Source of the DNA: Pyrodictiaceae archaeon
Lineage (GTDB): Archaea; Thermoproteota; Thermoprotei_A; Sulfolobales; Pyrodictiaceae
Assembly (NCBI GenBank): GCA_027036135.1
Contig: JALVSY010000007.1
Location: forward strand, 934,880 to 998,879
Direction of reading: 5' to 3'
DNA length: 64,000 nt
Shown: positions 44,680 to 51,442 of the stretch, one piece after another
Layout: each line of letters begins with the position of its first letter
How positions within the stretch are numbered: the stretch's first letter is position 1
Position numbers and translations under genes: made by a program
Notes under the pieces: model-generated
Told to the model about the DNA's origin: nothing
Databases searched by the model: none
What the model saw: only the letters and a program-made list of their open reading frames with translations

Positions 44680-46275
44680 ATGGAGATAGAGTTCGGGCTA
44701 GGCCCCGAGATCCTTTCAAAGGATGCCCACGTCATTGACACTAACTCGGAGTGGCTTGGCGTCTCAAGGCTACAGCTCATGGAGAATGCTGGTAGAAGTG
44801 TGGCGGAGATCGTAGCTCAGCGTACACGGAAAGGGGGACGCGTAGTAATATACGCTGGAAGCGGTGGCAACGGAGGAGATGGTCTGACAGCTGCTCGTCA
44901 CCTAGCCTATATGGGGTATATGGTTGAGGTAATACTCCTTGCAAGACCCGAGCAGATACGCTCCGAGGAAACACGCAGAATGTACGAGATATTGTTATCA
45001 ATGGACACGAGTGTCGCGATACATACTGTACGCTCTACAGCCGAGATAGCACCGGTCAATGCGGATGCAGTAATAGACGCTCTTCTCGGCGTAGGTGTTC
45101 ACGGCGCACCACGCTCACCGTACAAAGAAGCCATAGACGCGATAAACAATTCAAGCGGTCTAAAAATAGCGATTGATGTACCATCCGGCCTAGACCCTGA
45201 TACAGGAGAAACGCCCGGGGCATATGTAAGAGCTGACATCACGGTAACCTTTCATAAGCCTAAGCCTGGTCTGAGAAAGAGACCAGATGTTGTAGGGGAA
45301 TTAGTTGTAGCGAGCATAGGTGCGCCGCCGGAGTCAGAGATATACGTAGGCCCTGGCGATATCGAAGCTAGAGTACCTAGGCGTACATGGCTTTTTCACA
45401 AAGGTATGGCTGGCCGCGTACTCGTGATAGGCGGCTCGATAGACTTCGTCGGAGCACCGATTATAGCAGCAATTGCCGCTGAGAGAACGGGTGTGGACCT
45501 AGTCTACTTAGCAGCGCCGAGCAATGTAATAAGAGCAGCCTCAAACCACTTCACTATAATACCAGTAGAGCTACGTGAACATCCATGGCTTCATCCTGAT
45601 CACGTAAAGATACTTGAACCCTTCATAGCGAGAGTCGGCTCAATAGCAATAGGTATGGGTATGGGCCTCCACGACGAAAGCTGGGAAGCCTTTCGCACAG
45701 TAATCGAACTAGCTAAGAAATACGAGAAGCCAGTCATAATCGATGCCGATGGCTTAAAACATTTATCAAGAGACCTCAGCCTCCTCGGTAAAAACATCGT
45801 TATTACTCCCCACGAGGCAGAGTTCGAGAAACTATTCGGCGAAAAACCAGAGTCAATAGACAAAATAGTATCAAGATCGAGAACAGCAGCAAAGAAGGCA
45901 AGAGAACACAAAGCAACGATATTACTCAAAGGAGCCGTAGATGTAATAACGGATGGAAAAAGAGTACGGCTAAACAAGACTGGCGCACCAGCAATGAGTG
46001 TAGGTGGTACAGGAGACGCCCTAGCAGGCATCACCGCCGCGCTACTAGCAAAACACCTAGAACCATTCGATGCAGCATGTATCGCTGCATTCATAAATGG
46101 TGTCGCAGGCGGCCTGGCTTACCTAGACAAAGGTGATTCTATGACTACACAAGACCTCTTAGAGAAAATACCAACGGTCTTAAGCAACCCACCTGAGGCA
46201 GCCAAGAAGGCCACAATATACCGCAGTATCAAGTACAGGGAGAGAATCGGGGCCCCGGGATGGCAGGTATTGTAG
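44680..46275 (+). CDS. nnr: Bifunctional NAD(P)H-hydrate repair enzyme (epimerase + ADP-dependent dehydratase)
   Basis: The 531-residue protein fuses an N-terminal YjeF/NAXE domain (GSGGNGGDGLTAARHL around residue 66) to a C-terminal ribokinase-like NAXD domain. The latter contains GGSIDFVGAP, a DADGLK segment and NKTGAPAMSVGGTGDALAG near residue 445. It repairs hydrated NADH and NADPH, which form faster at high temperature, so such an enzyme is expected in a hyperthermophile. Start is ATG 44680, divergent from nadE. The stop lies inside the left arm of the hairpin at 46251-46323. Confidence 0.94.
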   Translation: MEIEFGLGPEILSKDAHVIDTNSEWLGVSRLQLMENAGRSVAEIVAQRTRKGGRVVIYAGSGGNGGDGLTAARHLAYMGYMVEVILLARPEQIRSEETRRMYEILLSMDTSVAIHTVRSTAEIAPVNADAVIDALLGVGVHGAPRSPYKEAIDAINNSSGLKIAIDVPSGLDPDTGETPGAYVRADITVTFHKPKPGLRKRPDVVGELVVASIGAPPESEIYVGPGDIEARVPRRTWLFHKGMAGRVLVIGGSIDFVGAPIIAAIAAERTGVDLVYLAAPSNVIRAASNHFTIIPVELREHPWLHPDHVKILEPFIARVGSIAIGMGMGLHDESWEAFRTVIELAKKYEKPVIIDADGLKHLSRDLSLLGKNIVITPHEAEFEKLFGEKPESIDKIVSRSRTAAKKAREHKATILLKGAVDVITDGKRVRLNKTGAPAMSVGGTGDALAGITAALLAKHLEPFDAACIAAFINGVAGGLAYLDKGDSMTTQDLLEKIPTVLSNPPEAAKKATIYRSIKYRERIGAPGWQVL

Positions 46276-46323
46276 GTCGTTAAGGGCGTAAAAGCCCAGC
46301 CCTTCAACGGCCCTCCCGGGGCC
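46251..46323. ncRNA. Strong nested hairpin after nnr, candidate ncRNA or terminator-like element
   Basis: GGCCCCGGGA (46251-46260) pairs perfectly with TCCCGGGGCC (46314-46323). Inside, CGTTAAGGGC (46278-46287) pairs with GCCCTTCAACG (46299-46309) with one bulged C. The two helices are joined by internal loops of 17 and 4 bases and capped by an 11-base loop. The left arm overlaps the last codons of nnr. The size and pairing resemble a pocketed H/ACA-like stem, but no ACA box follows on either strand. It may cap or stabilise the nnr transcript. Confidence 0.35.
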
Positions 46324-46377
46324 ATCCATTTTCCGTGAAGCAAATACAGCCCTATCTTATTCTTATCCCTTAATTAT

Positions 46378-46427
46378 GTCTAGGGGTCGGTGTGAGACTA
46401 GGCCAGTCATAGCTTTCGCTCCTAGAC
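46378..46427. repeat. Inverted repeat upstream of tbp
   Basis: GTCTAGG (46378-46384) and CCTAGAC (46421-46427) are exact reverse complements around a 36-base loop that contains a small AGC-TTTC-GCT hairpin (46411-46420; GNRA-like AGCGAAAGCT on the minus strand). It could be an RNA fold or a protein-binding site 90-140 bases before the tbp start. Nothing else decides between the two. Confidence 0.25.
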
Positions 46428-46458
46428 TGCCCGCCTCGCCATCCCCTAAGGATAAAGA

Positions 46459-46490
46459 TTTATAGGAGGCTTTAAATAGGGTTTATATCC
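46459..46490 (+). promoter_or_regulatory. Three tandem TATA-like elements before tbp
   Basis: TTTATAGG (46459-46466), TTTAAATAGG (46471-46480) and TTTATATCC (46482-46490) follow each other at 11-12 base spacing. From the middle one a transcript would start near 46500, just ahead of AGGGTG and the ATG at 46516. Since the gene encodes TBP itself, several TBP sites in a row could allow self-regulation; this is inference. Confidence 0.55.
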
Positions 46491-46515
46491 CCAGCATTAA
46501 AAAGGGTGTTTACGT

Positions 46516-47115
46516 ATGGCTTCTATGGAGCAAAGTAAGCGTCAACAAGGCAAGGATGAGCCAAAGCCCATTGTAAACATAGAGAATATTGTTGCGACTG
46601 TCTCGCTTGACCAGACCCTTGACCTAAGAATGATCGAGAGAAGTATACTAACGGTAGAGTATAACCCTGAGCAATTTCCCGGGCTCGTATACCGCCTTGA
46701 TTCCCCGAAGGTAACTGCACTGATATTCAAGTCCGGTAAAATGGTTGTCACGGGAGCGAAGAGCACAAGGGATCTCATTGAGGCTGTAAAGAAGATTGTC
46801 CGGAATCTAAAGAAACATGGTATCCCTATACATGGGCGCTCCAAGGTACAGATACAAAACATAGTAGCTTCTGCTAACCTAAATGTATGCGTCGACCTAG
46901 AGCGTGCAGCACTGACACTTGAGAACAGCATGTACGAGCCGGAGCAGTTCCCAGGTTTGATTCATCGTATGGACGAGCCGCGTGTTGTACTCCTAATCTT
47001 CGGCTCAGGGAAAATGGTCATAACCGGTGCAAAGAGGGAAGAAGAGGTCTACGAAGCAGTTAAGAGAATCTATGAAAAGCTCAAGCGAGTTCGTGCTATT
47101 AGGCCATGTACCTAG
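46516..47115 (+). CDS. tbp: TATA-box binding protein TBP
   Basis: The 199-residue protein contains the two direct repeats of the TBP saddle. Repeat one has [24 protein letters not shown] and [13 protein letters not shown]; repeat two has [22 protein letters not shown] and [13 protein letters not shown]. The paired phenylalanines and valines that contact the TATA minor groove are present. An N-terminal extension of about 20 charged residues precedes the first repeat. It recruits TFB and RNA polymerase. Start ATG 46516 follows AGGGTG. Confidence 0.97.
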   Translation: MASMEQSKRQQGKDEPKPIVNIENIVATVSLDQTLDLRMIERSILTVEYNPEQFPGLVYRLDSPKVTALIFKSGKMVVTGAKSTRDLIEAVKKIVRNLKKHGIPIHGRSKVQIQNIVASANLNVCVDLERAALTLENSMYEPEQFPGLIHRMDEPRVVLLIFGSGKMVITGAKREEEVYEAVKRIYEKLKRVRAIRPCT

Positions 47116-47127
47116 GAGACTAGTGCT

Positions 47128-47715
47128 TTATCCTACTTTTTCCCTAAAAACAGTCAGTTCCTCGGCAATGTAGTAATCAAGTACCTTTGTTAGCTTGTTT
47201 AATATTCCCTCTAGTTCCCTGGTACTAAGTCTCGATACTAGGGTCATTATGGCCATAAACCTTGCTAGCGTAGAAAATATGAATTCCTCTAAGAACTCCG
47301 TATCGTAGTTGGTCTCTCCTTTCAAGCTCCTCTCGAGATAATCTATTACTGTTTGGAGCAAGTTAAGCTCGTGTATCGCGTACCTCATAATAGAAGCTGA
47401 TAACTCTGCATACATAAAGTCATTATCAATTCTATCTACGTGTGATGATATAGCCTCAGCGGCTTTATCAAGAAGAACGTCCCTTAGCCTCCTTAGCTGG
47501 TTAAGTAGGAATAATCCATAGAGTTTAGGAGGTACATTATCAAGAGGCTTAGCAGTACCCATCGCGTAGAGATATACCTCGGTAAGAGAAAGTGTATTGT
47601 TATCCCTAATTCTTGATAATAATAACTGGGCTAGGTTCTCAATAAACTTCTCAACACGGACTTGGGCACTACTTCTGCTTCGTGTATTGCTGGTCTCTAT
47701 TTCTGATTCGTTCAA
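47128..47715 (-). CDS. All-helical protein of unknown function
   Basis: The 195-residue product is predicted from composition to be helical throughout, with many leucines and no cysteine-rich or metal motifs. There is no signal peptide or membrane span. No family is recognised. The start is TTG at 47715. It is convergent with tbp (12 bases between stops) and lies downstream of the PIN-like and universal stress genes on the same strand, with an 84-base gap. Confidence 0.5.
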   Translation of the reverse strand: MNESEIETSNTRSRSSAQVRVEKFIENLAQLLLSRIRDNNTLSLTEVYLYAMGTAKPLDNVPPKLYGLFLLNQLRRLRDVLLDKAAEAISSHVDRIDNDFMYAELSASIMRYAIHELNLLQTVIDYLERSLKGETNYDTEFLEEFIFSTLARFMAIMTLVSRLSTRELEGILNKLTKVLDYYIAEELTVFREKVG

Positions 47716-47799
47716 TGCTCAGCAACCTACCCTTCGCTCACCATATCGCACTATCGGGGCAGCTCATCACCGCAGACATGTTTTTGTAAAAATATGCTG

Positions 47800-48408
47800 C
47801 TAGCGGTTCTCTAATTCTTTTACGGCGCTGCTTATTTTTCTTAACATTAACTTGATTGCTGCCTCTTTGCCTGCTACCTCGCTAGGCGGAAGATATTCTA
47901 CGTGTACGTTCTTTATCAGCTTTGCCTGTGCGGCTAGGCGTTTATCACCGGTAAAGAAGATGACATGCATATTTTTCTTAGCTAGATGCTCTAGGAGCTT
48001 CATTACATCGTAATCATCTCTTGCTGGTTGCTGATATAATCGTGCACCGATCTTTACAGTTTTATCTATTCCTCTTCCAAGTATCTCGTGGAACTCTATG
48101 AAAGGCTCTCTGATTTCGCGCTCGAGTATCTCTGCAAATCCCTTAAACATCTGGTCGAATACAATAGCTATTCTATCAATCTTTTTCTCCTTCTGAACAA
48201 GTTCCTTACCAGGAGTAACTTCCTTCTCCTTCATAGTTGTATAGGCTAGTAGCTCCTCTATTTCAGATGGCTCAAGTATTGCTATCGAGGTTGCACGGTA
48301 AATGGTAATAGTTGAAGAGCACTTACTCTTTGCTTCTCTAAGAGCGTTAATTAGAGAAGTTGTCTCGAAAACTTTATTATCACAATGTACTATATAGATT
48401 CTCTTCAT
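47800..48408 (-). CDS. PIN-like domain protein
   Basis: This roughly 202-residue protein appears to have a PIN-type nuclease fold in its second half. The strand IAIVFDQM has an acidic residue (about 85 onwards), and a helix and DDYDVMKLLEHLAKK lead to the diagnostic VIFFTGDKRLAAQAK, similar to the TxDxxL element of PIN ribonucleases. The N-terminal half is not recognised. Active-site acids look present but not complete, so catalysis is uncertain. I chose the ATG at 48408 rather than 48429, which would overlap the stress gene by 11 bases. It is probably in one operon with the universal stress gene upstream. Confidence 0.55.
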   Translation of the reverse strand: MKRIYIVHCDNKVFETTSLINALREAKSKCSSTITIYRATSIAILEPSEIEELLAYTTMKEKEVTPGKELVQKEKKIDRIAIVFDQMFKGFAEILEREIREPFIEFHEILGRGIDKTVKIGARLYQQPARDDYDVMKLLEHLAKKNMHVIFFTGDKRLAAQAKLIKNVHVEYLPPSEVAGKEAAIKLMLRKISSAVKELENR

Positions 48409-48418
48409 TTGTTGTCGC

Positions 48419-48859
48419 CTATCTAACAATCATTACCGATATCGCGGAGTTGACCACAATAGAGAGCGCAACGCTACCAATAATTAGGTCCTCATTGGCT
48501 GTGTTCCCCCTAGCGCCTAGTATAACTAAGTCGTATCCACCTTCTACTATTTCCGATATTATCTCGTTCGCGATGCTGCTTGTGCTTGGCTCATAGCTTC
48601 TTAACTTAATGTTAACCCTGACCCCTCTCCTCTGTACGTGTTGCTCTATTGCCTTCCTTACTCTCTCTGGATCCTCTTTACTATTGTAGACGTAGAGAGC
48701 GGTTACCTTAGATCCGTAGCGTTGGGCGAAGTCAAGAGCGACATCAAGTGCTCTGAGGCTTATCTCGGAGCCATCTATAGGCACCAGTATCCGTCTAAAG
48801 AGATAGCTTATTCGATAAGTTGGCTCAGGTATATACTCTGCCATAGTTGCAGCACCCAT
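48419..48859 (-). CDS. Universal stress protein (UspA family)
   Basis: The 146-residue protein has the USP fold: it begins ILVPIDGSE after a short N-terminal extension, includes the acidic nucleotide-facing strand, and ends with GARGNTANEDLIIGSVALSIV, the ATP-binding G-x2-G-x9-G pattern (here G-x2-G-x8/9-G). ATP-binding Usp proteins act as stress-linked homodimers. Start is ATG 48859 or the in-frame ATG five codons later. It lies just upstream of the PIN-like gene on the same strand and 53 bases from the end of gap. Confidence 0.85.
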   Translation of the reverse strand: MGAATMAEYIPEPTYRISYLFRRILVPIDGSEISLRALDVALDFAQRYGSKVTALYVYNSKEDPERVRKAIEQHVQRRGVRVNIKLRSYEPSTSSIANEIISEIVEGGYDLVILGARGNTANEDLIIGSVALSIVVNSAISVMIVR

Positions 48860-48912
48860 GCCTAATCCTTCTTACGCAGTAGGAATCTCTTGATAAAAAA
48901 CCCAGGCTCCTT

Positions 48913-49944
48913 TTAAGGTATTCTTCCTCGGAGGAGGCCTAGTGTCTCGTCGGTTAGCTTTATGGACTCCTCAGGTGTTTTCGCTGCTTCTGTCAAGGCC
49001 CTTATTGCATCAATGTTCTCTGGGACAACAATCGATTCTTGATGGACCGCTTGCATCCACATTACTTCATCACCTCTTACGGTAATGCTTTCGAGCCATA
49101 TGGCTAGCTCGGGCATATCATACCGCTTCCTACCTATGTCGCGCATGTACTCTACTAGGTCGGCCGTACTCTTTAATCCGAGATCACTACTTACTAGTAT
49201 TATTCGCGGCGCGTTCTCGAATGCATTTAGCACATCGTTGAGAGTTATACTTGTCCCTAGTCTTGCATAGACTATGTGTACGTGCATAAGCGTCGTGGGC
49301 ACGACCACGGCGCTAGTCACTATATCTAACCAGGGTAGCACAGTCTGTACATCGGGGCCGTGGTGGCTTGGCAGCTTGGCTGGGTTAGGTACTATAGCGT
49401 TTACAGGGCCGCGCTTGATTTCCTTGGGGTCAGCGGCTCTGCGCACAATTGTTGCTCTAACGGACTTGACGCGGGCGACCCTGTTAAGCGTACATATGCT
49501 TCGGAGAAGAGCGGTGGTATTACACGACACTACGCGTATGCTTCTTTTGCCTAATGCTTGCTCATAGTTGCAAAGAGTGCTAAAAGACACCTCAGCGACA
49601 TCGGCTTTCTCGCCTCCCTGGAAAATCATCTTGACTCCGGCCTTCTCGTAAACGGGTTTATATGACGCTCCAACACCACCAGGTGTTGCATCAACTATTA
49701 CGTCGATGCTACCCAATAGATCCTCGAGAGTACCTGCTACTTCTATTCCTTTTTCACGGAATTTGTTGATGTTCTCTCTGAGCGTATATAGCTTTATCCC
49801 ATTCCTAGCAGCATATATAGCGCCATAATCGGGCCTCGTCTTAACGACGCCTACTAGCTCCATGTCTGGCTGTAGTCTTACTGCCTCTGCTACCCTCTTC
49901 CCTATAGTACCGAACCCGTTCACACCAACACGTATCCGGGCCAT
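48913..49944 (-). CDS. gap: Glyceraldehyde-3-phosphate dehydrogenase (archaeal type II)
   Basis: The 343-residue protein has the Rossmann motif VNGFGTIGKRV at the N-terminus and the catalytic cysteine C141 in SCNTT, followed by arginine and lysine clusters. It is the archaeal NAD(P)-dependent form that differs strongly from bacterial GAPDH. Start is ATG 49944 with AGGTG upstream. It is the second gene of a pgk-gap pair read leftwards (64 bases between them); in archaea gap and pgk serve mainly gluconeogenesis. Enolase, a later enzyme, lies at 20.3-21.7 kb. Confidence 0.95.
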   Translation of the reverse strand: MARIRVGVNGFGTIGKRVAEAVRLQPDMELVGVVKTRPDYGAIYAARNGIKLYTLRENINKFREKGIEVAGTLEDLLGSIDVIVDATPGGVGASYKPVYEKAGVKMIFQGGEKADVAEVSFSTLCNYEQALGKRSIRVVSCNTTALLRSICTLNRVARVKSVRATIVRRAADPKEIKRGPVNAIVPNPAKLPSHHGPDVQTVLPWLDIVTSAVVVPTTLMHVHIVYARLGTSITLNDVLNAFENAPRIILVSSDLGLKSTADLVEYMRDIGRKRYDMPELAIWLESITVRGDEVMWMQAVHQESIVVPENIDAIRALTEAAKTPEESIKLTDETLGLLRGRIP

Positions 49945-50008
49945 GAGCCTACACCTCTAGAGTCTTCATCCACGTGTATAGTAATGAATTTGTAGAGTAT
50001 ATGAGTGA

Positions 50009-51271
50009 CTAGAGCTCGGGGAAAAACTTCTTCGCAGACATGCTGAGAGCCACGAGTCCAGGTAGATCCTCGCCTGCTAGGAATAGTAGAAGTGCTCCAC
50101 CACCAGTACTTACGTGCAAGTTAGGTCTATTCTGGGCTCCGAGCTCGGCTATGATAGCATTTAAGTGGCCTCCTCCAACTATCACGTATGCATTGCTGCT
50201 AAGCGCGGCCTTTACTAATTCGAGGCTTCCCTCACGGAAGCGTGGATCCTCGATTACACCAGCAGGCCCCCTCATTACTATAAGTCTTGCCTCCTTCATG
50301 AACTCTGTATAGACCCTAATCGTTTGCGGTCCTATGTCTCGTATAATGCCTTGAATATTTCCTAGGCTCTCTACTCGAACCTCGTTGTCAACGAGTGTCT
50401 TGAAGTCTATGGGTGTTTCCACTGGTAGCCCTCTAAGCAGCAGCCTTCTAGCTCTCGGTATGAGTGGTAGTATGCCTTTGGTCTCAAGTATTCTTCTATT
50501 CTTTTCTCCTATATCCAGCCCCTTGGCCACGATGAACAACTCCGCTATGAGCCCTGTTAGAAGTATGCGATCCGCTATCTGGTTTGCGTGCAAGTGCTCC
50601 AAGATACGTAGAGTGTCATGCACCTTTCCACCGCCTAAGACGAATACCCTGGGTCTCTCCTCTCGCCTATACAGCTTGGCTAACGCGCTCAGTTCCTTCT
50701 CCATTACTCTACCAGCAGCAGAGGGTAGGACTAACGGAAATCCTACTATGCTTGGCTGGCTACGATGCGCTGTAGCAAAGGCATCATTTATGTAGTAATT
50801 AAACAGTGGCGCAAGCCTTTGTACAAATATGCTCTTTGCATGCTTCTCAGGAGTAGCCTCAATAATCTCCTCAGAGACCAGCCTTGTGTTATCCAGTAGG
50901 AGTATCTCTCCCGGTCTTAGATCCTTTATCTCCTTTCTTGCAGCAGGGCCGATGACGTCATCGATGAACTTCACTGGCACACCTACATATTTTTCGAGAA
51001 GCTTTGCGTGCTCACCTAGACTTACAAAATCGTCTCCACCAGGCCTACCTTGGTGCGACATTATCACGACTGCGGCTCCGCGCTCAGCTAGCTCCCTAAC
51101 AGTAACACTATGCGCTCTTATCCTGCTATCATCGAGGATTTTCCCCGTCTCCGGCTCAATAGGGCTATTAATGTCTATCCTAAGCAGGATCTTAGCGCCC
51201 TTAATGCCATAGCGTTCATCGAGATCGTCTATTGTTGGTATTTTTTGCCCGTTGCGAAGAATGCACGGCAA
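50009..51271 (-). CDS. pgk: Phosphoglycerate kinase
   Basis: The 420-residue product shows the PGK pattern: the early arginine/lysine site LLRIDINSP, the substrate-loop motif IMSHQGRPGG, and the C-terminal nucleotide domain with STGGGALL near the end. It phosphorylates ADP using 1,3-bisphosphoglycerate, reversibly. Start is TTG 51271; the preceding in-frame codons are not conserved. It is the first gene of the pgk-gap unit. Confidence 0.95.
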   Translation of the reverse strand: MPCILRNGQKIPTIDDLDERYGIKGAKILLRIDINSPIEPETGKILDDSRIRAHSVTVRELAERGAAVVIMSHQGRPGGDDFVSLGEHAKLLEKYVGVPVKFIDDVIGPAARKEIKDLRPGEILLLDNTRLVSEEIIEATPEKHAKSIFVQRLAPLFNYYINDAFATAHRSQPSIVGFPLVLPSAAGRVMEKELSALAKLYRREERPRVFVLGGGKVHDTLRILEHLHANQIADRILLTGLIAELFIVAKGLDIGEKNRRILETKGILPLIPRARRLLLRGLPVETPIDFKTLVDNEVRVESLGNIQGIIRDIGPQTIRVYTEFMKEARLIVMRGPAGVIEDPRFREGSLELVKAALSSNAYVIVGGGHLNAIIAELGAQNRPNLHVSTGGGALLLFLAGEDLPGLVALSMSAKKFFPEL

Positions 51272-51364
51272 GAACGCGCCCCGTGTTCGAATAAGGAGCT
51301 ATAGAAGCGGCAATCGAATAAAAAGTTATGTAAAGCTCTACAAGTCACATGTAATCAAACCCCG

Positions 51365-51435
51365 GAGGGTTGTGAGGACATACCCCGGGAACGAACTGAG
51401 ACCCTTGTGACGAGGTGGTCCTTCGCCGAACCCTC
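51365..51435 (+). ncRNA. Candidate C/D box guide sRNA
   Basis: The segment has all four boxes in order and spacing: C GTGAGGA (51372-51378), guide of 17 bases, D' CTGA (51396-51399), spacer of 7 bases, C' GTGACGA (51407-51413), guide of 12 bases, D CCGA (51426-51429). C and C' keep the TGANGA core and D' is canonical; D differs by one base. A terminal stem GAGGGT (51365-51370) with ACCCTC (51430-51435) closes it. Such RNAs guide 2'-O-methylation; the modified base would pair five bases upstream of D or D'. Targets were not identified. Confidence 0.6.
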
Positions 51436-51442
51436 TTCACTC

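Noticed and set aside
46378-46427. tRNA or box-type RNA upstream of tbp
   Set aside because: Only one 7-bp inverted repeat is present; I kept it as a low-confidence repeat rather than as an RNA gene.
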